NCBI GenBank assembly: GCA_037447655.1
Contig: JBBHKE010002219.1
Location: forward strand, 135,739-199,738
Length of the DNA stretch: 64,000 bases
Source of the DNA: Zygnema cylindricum
Taxonomy: Eukaryota > Streptophyta > Zygnematophyceae > Zygnematales > Zygnemataceae
Direction: 5' to 3'
Part shown: piece by piece, positions 9,790-21,622 of the stretch
How the letters are laid out: every line of letters starts with the position of its first letter
Numbering within the stretch: the stretch's first letter is position 1
The notes under the pieces: model-generated
What the model was told of the DNA's origin: nothing
What the model saw: the letters and a program-made list of their open reading frames with translations, nothing else
The model's database searches: none
Made by a program: the position numbers and the translations under genes

Positions 9790-10386
9790 TTGAGGGAAGA
9801 TGGGGTTCAACACAAAAAGACAGTTCCAGAAAATCCGGAACAGAATGGGGTAGCTGAAAGGTTAAATAGAAAACTAAGTGATAGTGCTAGAAGTATGTTG
9901 TCGAATAAGAAGATAGGAAAAAGGTTTTGGGCAGAAGCAATGAACTGTGCTAATTACCTCAAAAATAGAGTTCTTACTTCAGCTATAAAAGATCAAACAC
10001 CTTATGAGAGATGGACAGGCCGGAAACCAGACTTATCTCATTTAAAGGTTTTCGGCAGTCAAGTGTTCAGTCTAGATACTGATCGGTCCAATTGGAAGCT
10101 AGATCCTAAAGGAAAACCGGGATACTTATTAGGATATGATGAAGATGTTAAAGGATATAGAGTTTATGATCTTAAAAGGGAAGATATAATCTTAGTAAAG
10201 CATCTAGTAGTTATGGATGAAGGAAAATCTGTGGATCCCTTCAAATATACGAAGTCAGTAAAAATCAGATTTGAGTCAGAAAATTCAGATGACTTTGAGC
10301 TTCCTAACTATCCAGGATTAGAGAAGATGACGTTCTTGCAGGTACAAATCAGACCGAAAAGGACTCGGCTGTGGAAACTCCAGTGA
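9790..10386 (+). pseudogene. Copia B integrase core, C-terminal part
   Basis: Frame resuming after the shift near 9680. It carries the catalytic Glu in NGVAERLNRKL and the integrase C-terminal segment (YERWTGRKPDLSHLKVFGS). A further 1-base deletion near 10315-10330 shifts it into the next frame just before the integrase-RT linker. Confidence 0.85.
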
Positions 10387-11864
10387 CAACTCTACCCGAA
10401 GCGGAAGACGTGGTGGAAATTGATTCGAAATCAAGGGATAGGGGAGAAGCCGAGTTTGTTCGAAAGAATCCACGAGAACCATCTATTCCGGCCTCAGATT
10501 TTGAAGGGGGGAGGAGAAGTAGTAAAAGACTGCAAGAAAAACAGGTTAATAACAAGGTAACAAAACTATCTCATCAAGATGAACCTCAAACTTATAGAGA
10601 GGCGATGAATTGTCCAAAAAGAAATCGGTGGAAGACAGCCATCAATGAAGAGATGGCCTCAATTATGGCAGCCGATACTTGGGAGCTGGTGGATTGTCCA
10701 CCTAACCGAAAACCAATCGGTTGTAAGTGGGTTTTCAAATTAAAACTGAACTCAGATAACACAATCGAGCGCTACAAGGCCCGACTAGTGGCAAAGGGAT
10801 TTACACAAAAGGAGGGTTTTGACTACGAGAAAACCTTTGCCCCGGTGGTCAGATTTCCCTCCGTCCGCATACTTCTCAGCCTGGCAGCAGCGGAAGACAT
10901 CGAAGTGCACCAGATGGACATCAAAACAGCCTTTTTGCATGGAGAATTGGAAGAGGAGATCTTCATGCGACAACCCGAACGGTTCGTGGAAGAAGGAGAG
11001 GAGAGTAAGGTATGCCGGCTGATTAAATCTCTTTATGGTTTGAAACAGGCGCCTCCACAGTGGAATAAGAAGCTTGATGAGTTTCTTACCTGTCTGGGAT
11101 ATATCCGGATAAGCTCAGATCACTCAATCTATGTTTTCGAAGATGAGGAAGGTTTTATATTTATTGCAATTTACGTTGATGATTTGCTTGTTTTAAGTAA
11201 ATCAATGGAAAAAATTAATAAACTGAAAACTGATCTTAAGGGGAGATTTGAAATGAAGGATATGGGGGAAACAAAATATATTTTGGGAATTCAAGTAGAG
11301 AGAGACCGAAAAAGAAAAATTATAAGATTGACTCAAAAAGAAGCAATAGGGAACATGCTTGAAAAATTTCAAATGGATAAAGCTAATAGTTGTACAACTC
11401 CAATGGAATTGAAAAAGGGAAGTGAGGGGAGTGAGGAAGAAGGAGTCATGGTCTTAGACGAGGAATTATCTCTTGAAGAACAGAAGTTCATGCAGACTAT
11501 TCTTTACAGGCAAGTAGTGGGAAATCTAATCTATTTTATGTATTGTACCTGGCCGGATTTAGCTGCAGCTTTAGGAGTGCTGAGTAGAAGTCTAAATGCT
11601 CCCACTAAGAAGGATTGGGAGGCAGCTAAGAGAGTTCTTAGATACTTGATAGGAACTAGGGATCTATGGTTGCATTTGGGTGGGGAGAATACTGACATCA
11701 CTACTTGGAGTGATGCTAGTTATGGTGATGCTCCGATGAGGAGATGCACTTCTGGATATGTATTATATGTGGGGATGGGGCTTGCTGTTGGAGTAGCAAA
11801 CAGCGAAAGGTTATTGCTCAGTCCACCATGGAGGCTGAGTATATGGCCTCTTGCTCTACTGTAA
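10371..11864 (+). pseudogene. Copia B reverse transcriptase and RNase H start
   Basis: 497-codon stretch: linker, RT from KPIGCKWVFKLK, palm motif YVDD at 11172-11183, connection, and RNase H from TTWSDASYGDAP. A 1-base deletion near 11770 (GTGGGGATGGGG where A has an extra T) breaks it before the RNase H catalytic EAEYMA motif. Confidence 0.88.
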
Positions 11865-12166
11865 AAGAATTCATGTGGGTCAAGTCTTTACTTGGTGAAC
11901 TTGGTCATCTTAAGAGTGGTGTGCAGAAAATATTTTGTGATAATCAAGCAGCAATCGCTATTTCTGCCAATCCTAAACATCATTTTAAAGCTAAACACAT
12001 GGACATTAGACTCAGCTTTGTTAGAGAGAAAGTAGAAAATAAAATAATCAGTTTAGAGTACCGACCAGATAGTGAGATGGTAGCAGATATGATGACCAAA
12101 CCTGTGCCTTCCCCTAAGCTAATTTTCTGCAGGGAGAAGTGTGGTCTGAAATTAAAGATTGACTAG
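11744..12166 (+). pseudogene. Copia B RNase H C-terminal part
   Basis: Continues RNase H after the frameshift: AQSTMEAEYMAS, FCDNQAAIAIS, HHFKAKHMDIRL and the conserved tail MVADMMTKPVPSPK. The stop codon TAG (12164-12166) touches the polypurine tract as in A. Confidence 0.88.
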
Positions 12167-12179
12167 AAAATAAGGGGAG
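12167..12179 (+). other. Polypurine tract of copia B
   Basis: AAAATAAGGGGAG lies between the pol stop codon and the 3' LTR; the purine run is the expected plus-strand primer. Confidence 0.85.
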
Positions 12180-13228
12180 TGTAGAAACTAATGGTTTTAT
12201 TAGTATTTTCTAGGTCTGAAAAGAAATATAGAAGTCGAGGCAGTCTATCTCTAACTTCTCTCTCCAACTCTCAAACTTGTCGCAGTCACTGAGAAATTGG
12301 AGAGGAAGCTAGAGCCATGGCTACCTAGGCTATCCTCAAGTTTACGGGAAATTTATATTAGTATAGGGATTAATTACTAAAAGGTATGTGCCGGCGACAG
12401 GATTTGATCCTGGTACCTGCCGGCCGTCAGTGAGTAGATAGCCGGTAGCTTTAGCCATTAAGTCTAGAAGTAGTGTTACGTAGTATATAGTACGATAATT
12501 ATTTAAACATGTACACGTAGGATAAGTCATTTAACTATAACTGTTAACGGGATACATAGATATGGTAGTGTAAAAGTACGAATTGCGGTACGGATAAGAA
12601 ATCAATACCGCGCATTGATTTCGTAAGCGAAACAAATACCGCGCATGTATTTATTACGGCTACGATCAAATGCGAGTTTAATCGGACGACCGGAATTAGC
12701 GCCGAGATCGCGGAAGGAGAATTCGGTGGTTTGTGGGCATCGCCACCTCGGATGACACGTGGCGAAGTTACATTGGAGCGCGGCATCTCCGAGGATTAAA
12801 GGAGCGAATCCGGATATTCCACGTGTGGACATTTAGGCCATGTCGTACAATGTCCGTACATAAAGTACACCGGCAGCTGTACTTTTGCGTACGGAGCTGT
12901 ATTCTGATTGGTTCCGTACATCAGAAGATAGAGTCTGTGAGAGAGATAGGACTTAGAAAAATTAGAAGATAGGACCCTCTCTCCCAGAGAGCTTCTGTAC
13001 AAAAGGTCAACTTTGACCCTCCATAACTTACTGCTCAGACGAGCAAATTCAGAGATTCTTTTTGCTATTGACTCAAGGGAGTCTTGTCTTCAGAGTGGTG
13101 AAGGTGGTCAGAGTTTTTGTTTCCCATGGTGGCAATTATTTTTGCTTAAACACAAAGGGGTCAAGATTATCCTAGAGGCTTCTTGGAAGCTGTCCACTCT
13201 GAGGACTTATGGAGGTCTCAGAGTTTCA
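12180..13228 (+). repeat. 3' LTR of copia B (1049 bp)
   Basis: TGTAGAAACT...GAGTTTCA, followed by the target duplication GCCAC (13229-13233). Antisense tRNA-like hairpin at about 12391-12468. Confidence 0.93.
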
Positions 13229-13233
13229 GCCAC

Positions 13234-13767
13234 TCCCCAAACTCCACCAGCACCAGATTTGGGTTTCGAGAATGTCGAAAAGAAGTAAAGGAGCAGAGTC
13301 ACAGGAAACCTGATTCCCAAACATCTTCACCAAAAGTTGAACTTCCTTCCTCGAAGCCAGTTGACATGCTAGTCCGGCACCTCATGCCCTACGCCCTAAC
13401 CCACGTCAAAACTTTGGCATCGTCCCACAACGTGCCCGAAAAAATCATCATTCAAGCATTGGGAGAAGATATACACTTTGGGAAAGAGAGAGTCGACAAA
13501 GCAACTCCATCGACAGCCGTCTTTTTGTCTACTGATCCGAAAACCCTTATGGTGGATAGGGACTACAAATCCTTATCAATGGCTCTTATACTAAACCAAA
13601 TAGGAAACTTCAAACTCAACGTATACGGAGGATATCAGGACGTTGTGGTGGACACCGGAGCGCTCCCCAACCTCATCACCACCTCCGCTTTACAAAAAAT
13701 GCCAAAGGAACTCCGGCAAAAAAATCTGCCCAAGCAACATCTGCCTAAGCACGGTAAGGAGCGGTAG
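13234..13767 (+). pseudogene. Gypsy aspartic protease region
   Basis: Gypsy coding sequence resuming after copia B. The retropepsin active site VVVDTGALPNLIT has its DTG at 13651-13659, preceded by an extended strand typical of the fold (GNFKLNVYGGYQD). This protease would cut the Gag-Pol polyprotein. The listed frame enters from copia B sequence at its left edge, so the first codons of the raw ORF (from 13183) are LTR, not gypsy. It breaks after KHG near 13760; related residues continue in other frames to about 14130. Confidence 0.75.
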
Positions 13768-15578
13768 TCAGTCAGTCCATGGGATTATTAAGGCCATGAA
13801 AATTGAATTCTCCCATGACGCTACCAACGCGTGGAAATTGAGCTCCCATTCTTAGTGGTTGAAAGAACTTAATTTGAAATTATGTTGGGAATGGCCACAT
13901 GGACCTGGTTGATAATGGGGTTAAGCGTGTGGAAAGAACAATGTACCCTTCGGGACCCCAGAAATCCGGAAGGAACCAAAGAGGTGGTTCCTTTCGACTT
14001 ATGGAACCAGGGGAAGACTAATATCCCAGTGTTTGGCTGCTACCGAATGTATGCTACTTCCTCTCCGGCTGAACTTTTTGCCAGCTCCAAAGATATAACT
14101 GAGGAGATCTACCAATTCCCTATTTAGAAGCGGTGGGAAAATGAATACAACGACAGATTATTATAGGTGGCTAAACTCCGGCGAGGAGTGGATCACACAT
14201 TCTCAGCTTTATAATTAAAGGAAATAGTTTCAAATCCCCCGTCTGATGTTTCAAGGAACATATCTGAAAACGAAAAATTCAACTGATAAGTGGTGTCATT
14301 GACGGTTCCCGATTCATGCCACCGGATTTTATCTCTATTTTTTGGAATTAGTTCTTACTTGGAAGTCGTTTTGAAAACAAGATATCAGGTAAAATCCTAC
14401 ACAGCCGTGGAGATATTGCTCGAAGCCCGAGATGTCAGCGAACATCGCCTCCAACAACTTCACAACCTATATACTCTACAGCTTCCAGTGTCGAAAATTT
14501 CCATTGCTCACCAGAGTCACCCACAGAATGTGGATAATAACATGACACCTAATCTGGCCAATTTGGGAAGAGTAGATTTGGTGGAGGAAGGATGGCCTAG
14601 TCAAGGATACTCCCTGGCAAGACAAGGAAAAGGGCATCAAGACCAGAAGAGTAAAACATTTTTTACAATGGTGTTGTTAATATCATGGTTACAACAGCTC
14701 CAAAACACACCACTGGGGTACGTTTTGGAAAATGTTCGCCTAGGAGATGATAAACAAAGACATGTGGCCGACAACAGGAATCAAGTAACCCATATTTTAG
14801 GGGCTCAATTGGTCTTTGATGCAGCACAGATGGGATCCCAGGCCCACCGAGTCGGAGCTTACTAGACCAATTAAATCCCGCTTCCGATATTCAAGAAAAT
14901 CTTGGAGAAGTAGATCCCAGACTCTCGGAACTTTGTGCAGCAAATCCTCGAGAAAAGACGAATGGCAACACCCATGACGAAAAGAGACCGTTATTTGTTC
15001 TTGCGGTGCAACCAATCGTGAAGTCCACGCAGATAACTTCCTACATTAGTTTCCTTTCCTCGCAGCAATGCATATGAAAAAGGAGCAGCTGGAATGACCT
15101 ACGATAATGTCGCAAAGATCTGGACGACACCGACAAGCGCAAAACGAGAGCAGGCCATGGGATTCAATGCGGGAACTACACCCTCACCAAGTATTTCAGA
15201 CACACATTGGTGCAGCTTAATACGGCAAAGCATGGATTTGAATGCAATCACATGGGTTGTAAAGCATGCTCTTGCCTTTTCCAGTATGGAATCCCTAGAG
15301 TCAAGGGCTATTTACCTTCAAGCTCCTCAGTTGTTAGCAATGCAGGCAACTTTGCACCTTCAGGGGGGAGAGAAATGAGAAGAAAATTTCACATTTTATC
15401 GCCGCAGGTTTTCCCAGTGGGGGAGGGAAGCGGCTCTGATGGCTACAGCTTAGCGTAAATTGTCAACAGTAGTGTCCTAGCCGGAGGGGTAGAGGCAAAT
15501 CCACCCGTAGGGTTGGAGTTCGACATTAGCCTTTGGGGTAGACCCCCTGAAGCTTAGGTTGCTGTTGAGCCGGGGAAA
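13768..15578 (+). pseudogene. Gypsy protease-RT linker, degenerate
   Basis: Gypsy sequence with many stops and no single frame. Pieces include LLGMATWTWLIMGLSVWKEQ (13900s), an open stretch at 14290-14865 of unknown role, and 15094-15378, where the motif REQAMGFNAGTTPSPS resembles a segment lying upstream of RT in some algal gypsy polyproteins (from memory). No separate gene is supported here. Confidence 0.5.
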
Positions 15579-15869
15579 ATGGAGTGGACCCTGGGGGAGC
15601 AGTTCGACTCTCAGCAGAAGGCGCAGCTCTCTGACCTATTGGCCAAAAACAAGCAGATGTTCTCATGGTCAGAAACAGATGTCGTCATCTACAAAGGAAC
15701 CCCTTTCCGAATTGATTTAATCGACAAGGCGGCTACTGTTCTTCAGAAGAAGTTTCCTCTCAGCTTCAAGGAGAAGGAATTCATCACGGCTAAAGTCCAG
15801 ACTTTGGTGGAAGCCGAATTGGTTCAGGAAAGTACAGGACTCCATGGGTTCGCTTCCCCAACAGTTCTT
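15579..15869 (+). pseudogene. Gypsy reverse transcriptase, N-terminal part
   Basis: Open stretch MEWTLGEQFDSQQKAQLSDL onward gives the usual lead into gypsy RT: the Phe-Ser segment, the TPFRIDLIDK strand, the linker helix (EKEFITAKVQTLVEAELVQE) and the start of the fingers (GFASPTVL). It is cut by copia C and resumes at 20160 with LPPKKDSS. Confidence 0.8.
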
Positions 15870-17007
15870 CGAAACTCTAAGACCTCCATTGGTCGTTAGA
15901 GTAAGCAGATCTCAAGAAGCTTATCTAGTTAGTGCCGCCTCCAAGTTGATACAACCCAAATGCTTGACGCCTTGACGATCAAAACCCCAATACAACTTCA
16001 CCCCTGTGAAATAATACTTTCTATGTGCTCAGTTCCACCAGTGAATGCAAAGTTAGAATATGAGTTTTGAACACATTCACCCACTTTGACTTTCCCTTAT
16101 AAATGCATCCACCCTGGCAAGCAAAATCTCTGACCAACTACACCCTTATGTAGCCTAGACTCCTTTGAGTTCGCAGCAAAAAGAATCACAAAATTTGGTC
16201 AACCGAGTGAATTTTTATTAAATGGCAAAGTTTGCCTATTTAAATAGATGCTCTTTAGGAGAGAGGCGACTACCTACCAAAAACATTCTGAGTCCTATTT
16301 CCTCTCTGAAACCCTTTCTATTGACTTACGGTCTAATCATAGGACTGTACCATACATGAAATAGAAGTACCGGAGTACTTTATGTACGGTAACTGTACTA
16401 CATGGCCAAAACACTGAAATTTGGCACATCCGGATTTGTTGACTTGCTCTCCGGAGATTCCGTAAACCCGTACAATGCTGCCACGTGTTATCCGGAGTGG
16501 CGGCTTCCGAAAAACGCCAAAATGCCCTTTCCGCGATATCAGCTCCTATCACGGCCGTTTGATGAAGTCTAGATTGAATATGAGTTGTTGAAATAAATGT
16601 TCGCAGCATTTATTTCGTGCGGTACAATAATACACAACTTGTTCTATGTTCTAGCGTACTATTTATTAGTTAAACGAAATATCCTATTTGTAAACGTTTA
16701 AATATCTATCAAACCTTATATATCTCAGCATTGGTTATAGACTTAATGGACATAGCTAACGGCTACAGGGCGATTGATGAATGGCAGGTACCAAGATCAA
16801 ATCCTAGAGCCGACAAACCCTTTTTTGGTAAATCTACCAGTTTCTACTCCTATCTCTCTAGAAGACCTAGGCAGCCATGTGTTTACCTCCCTATCCAGCC
16901 TTCAGTGACTACAACAAGTGTGGGGGCTTGGTGAAAGGAGTTAGAGGCAAATTGTCTCTACGTTTTTCTATCCTAAAACAGACCTAGAAAATACACAAAT
17001 ATCAACA
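15870..17007 (-). repeat. 3' LTR of copia C (1138 bp)
   Basis: Minus-strand LTR TGTTGATATTTGTGT...; same length as 19022-20159. Related to A/B LTRs in layout (CTAGGTCTG box, inverted repeats near 16327-16395, B-box hairpin at 16739-16815) but clearly a different subfamily. Confidence 0.9.
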
Positions 17008-17233
17008 CTCCCCTTATTTTCTAGTTTTATTTTCTTCTCAGCTAATAAATACAAAACAACAAAAAAAAAACCCCCCACCTTTTTTTTTTCTTTTTCCTTT
17101 TTTTTTTCCTCTCATAAAACTTTAAGTGATTACCCTCGTGTTTAACAAAGTGTATTAGACAAGCCAAAGTAAACCTTGCATCTTGTTTATCAAACATTTT
17201 ATTTTTCATGCCACTTTCTATAAATCCGAGCTC

Positions 17234-17419
17234 TTAGAGCAAAGATTTTATTGACCTCATCCCCTTTCCATCCGAGCAAAATACAAATTCCCTCTTGCAG
17301 TTCAAACAGCTAACCCCATCCCTAATCTGCAACACACACTCAGATGTTAACCCTTTTACAGGCACACCTTCATAAATGGCATCACTCCCATAAGTGATGT
17401 TAAATCGGTTACCCCCCAA
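17234..17419 (-). pseudogene. Copia C RNase H remnant
   Basis: GGNRFNITYGSDAIYEGVPV aligns by eye with the RNase H start of A (GGENTDITTWSDASYGDALM); CVLQIRDGVSCLNCKRE follows as in A. The remainder of RNase H is missing, with T-rich sequence up to the polypurine tract. A trace of the preceding RT connection (MRHLVGKLAV) lies just upstream on the minus strand. Confidence 0.6.
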
Positions 17420-17863
17420 ATTTTCTCAAACAGCAAGTTTCCCCACTAAGTGTCTCATAAGATCTACGTCTTCTGTACTCATATTTTTATCCATGATACT
17501 CACCCCATTTTCTAAACTTTCTTCACTCTCTCCTATGGATTTCTTTCAACTATCACTTTCTAATTTTATTCTCAATAAATATTTCTCCTCCCCTAAACAT
17601 TTCATTAAACATCATTTTTCTCCCCTATCTTTTAAAACCCCCTCTGGATTTACTTCTCCCCTTTCCTCGGATTCCGTTGAAGTCTCCGTTTCCGACCAGT
17701 TTTTTGTTTCCATAATATCTATAAAATTATCCTCATTATATAAATATTACATTTTTTCAATTATTGATTTTAGATCTGATTTTCTCATTTCTAAATCACA
17801 CTTTCTACACTCTTTGACATCCTCATCATGTCTAGTTCCCTCAAGTACCTCTTAACCCTTTAC

Positions 17864-18268
17864 TTACCTAATACCTCCAAAAGCACATTGTTGCTTTCGT
17901 GGAATTTTTGTATACTTTTCTCTCTTCTCCATTCTACCGATGTGAAGAAGCTCCAAAAAATCTCCATCCTCTTTCTCCTCTTCCCTTTCTTCCTCCTCAT
18001 CCTTGTTCAAACTTCTAAGTTTTTCCAAACAAAGGCATTCCTCCATATAATGACCCTGCTCCCTACAAAAGAAAGAAATCCCCTTTTTCAAAGCTCCCCT
18101 TTCATTTCCTCTCCCTCTTTTTCCACCAAAATTCCGATAAGGTTTACCTTTGTCCTTCATCCTCTCATCACGCTTCTGCTTGTCACCGCCGTTCCTCTCA
18201 TCACGCTTGCGCCACTCACCACCAGTTGTTACTACATTCACCCTGTTACTTCCCCTACAAAGCTCCAA
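17864..18268 (-). pseudogene. Copia C gag remnant with damaged zinc knuckle
   Basis: 134 codons. The knuckle reads SFFCREQGHYMEEC: three of the four ligands (Cys, His, Cys) are present but the first Cys is replaced. Basic residues precede it and an acidic run (KDEEEEREEEKEDG) follows, then PRKQQCAFGGIR, as in A just before the protease. No protease DSG was found. Confidence 0.65.
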
Positions 18269-18595
18269 AGTGCTTTACCTAAAAAGAATTATCCCCATGG
18301 TAATGCTCTAAGTCCATGAGAAGCCATCCATTTCCTGCATACGGTTAATGATGTTTTCATACTCATTTGGGAGTTTCATGATTAGTGTGTTAATCTTTCT
18401 CTCCTCAGATTATGCATATCCCGCACTAGCAAGCTCAACACATAACGCAACAATATCATTGTAAAACTCTATCATGATACCGCCTTTATAAAGATAAGCC
18501 CCTATTTCTTGTTTTACTAATTTTTACCTCTATATAGTCTCACTCTTATAAATTTGTCTTAATGTTTCCCAAATTTTTGAAGACTTGGTTAGATT

Positions 18596-18985
18596 TCAAA
18601 AAGTGATAGCTATGGACTTAGACACATTTCTAAGTATGAGATGTTTTGCTATAGTGTTCTTATACGCCCAAATTCTACTATCAATTTCTTCAGTTTTAGC
18701 TATAACCCCTACAAGTGGGACCGTAGCCGAGAGCCTAGCTCCCCTCATCATTGGTGTTCCTTTTCTTTTCTCCCCTTTTCCCTTTTCCAATGCAATGATT
18801 TTCCCTTCACCTTCCGTTGCATCTAAAATCCGGTTGGTTTTTTGGGAAGCCCAGATGAATCTCCTTAATGAGCTCCACCAAAGCTTGGTGGCGAACACCT
18901 CATTTGTCCTAAAACAATTCCCCATAAGTGCTTTTCGAAAAGCAATCCCTCCATCGTAAACTCCTAATAAGTGAGGTTTGTTCAA
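18596..18985 (-). pseudogene. Copia C gag N-terminal remnant
   Basis: 129 codons with gag-like WSSLRRFIWASQK, a Lys/Glu-rich stretch and WAYKNTIAKHLILRNVSKSI, corresponding to the NMAAKHFILRHLTQ segment of A. The ATG in the LTR (minus strand, about 19041) opens a frame that stops within about 20 codons, so translation from the usual start would fail. Confidence 0.6.
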
Positions 18986-19008
18986 TCAATCATAGTCACC
19001 ATAGATGG

Positions 19009-19021
19009 TGGGCCCATAACC
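19009..19021 (-). promoter_or_regulatory. Primer-binding site of copia C
   Basis: Minus-strand GGTTATGGGCCCA adjoining the 5' LTR; same half-tRNA initiator-Met type as A and B. Confidence 0.8.
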
Positions 19022-20159
19022 TGAAACTCTGAGACCTCCATTCGTCCTCAAAGTAGGCAGCTCTCAAGAAGCTTATCTAGTTAGTGCCGACTCCAAGTTG
19101 ATACAAACCCAAATGATTGACCCCTTCACAATCAAAACCCCAATATAACTTCACCCTTGTAAAATAATACTTTCTACGTGCTCAGGTCCACCACAGAATG
19201 CAAAGTTAGAATATAAGTTTTAAACACATTCACCCACTTTGACTTTCCCTTAGAAATGCAGCCACCTTGGCAGGCAAAATCTCTGAAAGACTACACCCCT
19301 ATGTAGCCTTGACTCCCTTGAGTCTGCAGAAAAAAGAATCACTGAATTTGGTTAACCGAGTGAATTTTATTAAATGGCAAAGTTTGCATATTTAAACAGA
19401 TGCTCTCTTAGAGAGAGGCGACTACCTACCAAAAACATTATGAGTCCTATTTCCTCTCTCAAACCCCTTTCTACTAACTTACGGTCTAATAATAGGACTG
19501 TACCGTACATGAAGTACAAGTACCGGAGTACTTTATGTACGGTAACTATACTACATGGCCAAAACAGTGGCATTTGTCACATCCGAATTTGTTGACTTGC
19601 TCTCCTGAGATTTCGTCTACCTGTACGATGCTGCCACGTGTTATCCGGAGTGGCGGCTTCCGAAAAACGCCAAAATGCATTTTGCGCGATATCGGCTCCT
19701 ATCACGACCGTTTGATGAATTGTGGATTGAATATTAGCCATTGAAATAAATGTTCGCAACATTTATTTCGTGCGGTACAATAGTTACAACTTGTTCTATG
19801 TTCTAGCGTACTATTTATTAGTTAAACGAAATATCCTACTTGTAAACGTTTAAATATCTATCGAACCCTATATATCTCAGCATTGGTCATAGACATAATG
19901 GACATAGCTAACGGCTAAAGGGCGATTGATGAATGGCAGGTACCAAGATCAAATCCTAGAGCCGGAAAACCCCTTTTTCATAAATCTACCAGTTTCTACT
20001 CCTGTCTCTCTAGAACACCTAGGCAGCCATGACTTTACCACCTTATCCAGCCTTCAGTGACTACAACAAGTGTGGGGGCTTGGAGAAGGGAGTTAGAGGC
20101 AGACCGCCTTTGCCTTTTTTTATCTTAAAACAGACCTAGAAAATACACAAATATCAACA
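19022..20159 (-). repeat. 5' LTR of copia C (1138 bp)
   Basis: Pairs with 15870-17007. Its hairpin arms ACCGTACATGAAGTAC and GTACTTTATGTACGGT (19502-19543) are the clearest example of the conserved LTR stem. B-box hairpin at about 19888-19962. Confidence 0.92.
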
Positions 20160-20507
20160 TCTCCCTCCCAAAAAAGACTCATCCACGAAAAACTGTAGAT
20201 TTCCGAGTGTGTGGAGATTATCGCATGCTGAACACAGCCACCATTTCTGAGCGGTATCTGATGCCAACTTCCGAAGAGATATTCGACTCTCTTGTTGGTG
20301 CCACAATCTACTGTACTCTGGACATGAATAACGGTTTCCACCAGATCGCCATGGAACCAAAGCATCAAGAGCAAACGGCATTCTGGGCAAGTTCTCGGAA
20401 GTATGAATAGATTTACATGCCCTTCGGGCTAAAGAATGCACCGGCCAAATTCCAACGGGCAATGGACAAAGCGCTCCGAGCAATCGATTGTGCCCGGTGC
20501 TATATTG
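20160..20507 (+). pseudogene. Gypsy reverse transcriptase, fingers and palm
   Basis: Continues RT after copia C: PPKKDSS, then after a 1-base shift CGDYRMLN, TLDMNNGFHQIAM and, after a TAG for the expected Trp, MPFGLKNAPAKFQRAMDKAL up to CYI. The first catalytic Asp codon of YIDD is split by copia D after its first base. Confidence 0.85.
20503..20507 (+). repeat. Target-site duplication of copia D, left copy (TATTG)
   Basis: TATTG before D and again at 34008-34012 after D. Confidence 0.9.
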
Positions 20508-20755
20508 TGCAACTCTGAGACCTCGATATGACCTCAGAGTAAGTAGCTCACACAAATCCTCTAGGATAACCCTGAACCCTTTGTCTTTCAGCACGAATAG
20601 CTGCCACCCTAACCAACAAAAACTATAACCACCTTCACATTTGTGAAGGCAAGACTCCCTTAAGTCGATAGCAAAAAGAATCTCTAAATTTGCTCCCCTG
20701 AGCAGGAAGCTATGGAGGGTCAAAGTTGACCTTTTATATAGAAGCTCTCTGGGAG

Positions 20756-20760
20756 AGAGG
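20756..20760 (+). repeat. Target-site duplication of copia E, left copy (AGAGG)
   Basis: AGAGG before E and again at 26548-26552 after E. Confidence 0.9.
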
Positions 20761-21599
20761 TGTTGTTTTGGAAAACAGCCGGAACCGAAGACGATGAGGA
20801 TGCCGATTTAGTCATCTCGGAACCAAACCAAGCAAGAAACTTTCACAAAAACCGGTCTAAAAAACATCAACTTCAACAGTTGATAAAACTCAAACCACAG
20901 ACTTAATATCTCTGGAAATCTACCACAATATAGATAATATTAGAATGAACACACACACAAAATTACACGTAATTCTGCGTGCAGATCTGTGATATATTCA
21001 CAGATGAAAATGCCAAAAACAGGCTGTACAGTTTTTGACTACAAAGTGTTCATACCTTCAAAGTTATCTAGGTCCAACTTATATACACTGAAGCCTATGT
21101 TGCTGAACGTACGGAGGCATACCAGCCGTACAATAAATACTTACGGCTCGAACCGAACAAGGTAAGTCATACAAAAAGATTCCTTTACTAATCAACTAAT
21201 CACACAAAGACAGAAATCTACTTAACTAGATATTTACAAAGGAGTAGGATTCTATATGCCACGGCATTTGTCGTGTATGTGGTTCACACGGACCAGCATT
21301 TGTTGGCGGTCTCCCTCCGCCGCGTACATATCACATTCGGCACCGTAGACAAATCTCCATGTGCCATTTTGTCCTCAAGTGTATCTATGCACAAACAATC
21401 GGATATTCTAGAGTGTCTTCTTTCTTGTAATGACTTATGTCTCGAGAGTGTATACAAAGGTGTACTCCCTACCGATCTAGTGGAACATCAATTCTGGTGT
21501 GTAATGAAACGAACTTACAACTAAACATATGTTGAGTCGTGAAACTCTCTCTCCCTCACACTCAAGGCTTAGAGAGGACTAAAGCTTTCCAAAACAGCA
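20761..21599 (-). repeat. 3' LTR of copia E (839 bp)
   Basis: Pairs with 25708-26547 with scattered differences. Lacks the B-box hairpin and GTACGG inverted repeats of the A-D families. Confidence 0.9.
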
Positions 21600-21622
21600 C
21601 TCCCCTTAAGCTTTAGACTTTG

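Larger units (their letters stand above)
6780..13228 (+). mobile_element. Ty1/copia retrotransposon B (complete, multiply mutated)
   Basis: 6449-bp plus-strand element of the same family as A: LTR 6780-7830, PBS 7831-7843, gag-pol 7811-12166, PPT 12167-12179, LTR 12180-13228, flanked by the 5-bp duplication GCCAC. The left LTR terminus is TA instead of TG. The coding region has three nonsense codons in gag and three 1-base frameshifts in pol, so it cannot be autonomous. Confidence 0.95.
15870..20159 (-). mobile_element. Short, internally deleted copia element C
   Basis: Minus-strand element with two 1138-bp LTRs (15870-17007 and 19022-20159) around an internal region of only about 2.0 kb. 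PBS at 19021-19009 and PPT at 17020-17008 are intact-looking. The inside holds degenerate gag and a scrap of RT/RNase H; integrase and most of RT are absent. The flanks (TTCTT left, TCTCC right) do not form a clear duplication, and the left LTR starts CG rather than TG on the plus strand. Probably a non-autonomous copy. Confidence 0.85.

Noticed and set aside
13183-13233. N-terminal codons of the ORF running into the gypsy protease
   Set aside because: They are copia B LTR sequence plus the target duplication, fused by chance to gypsy sequence.
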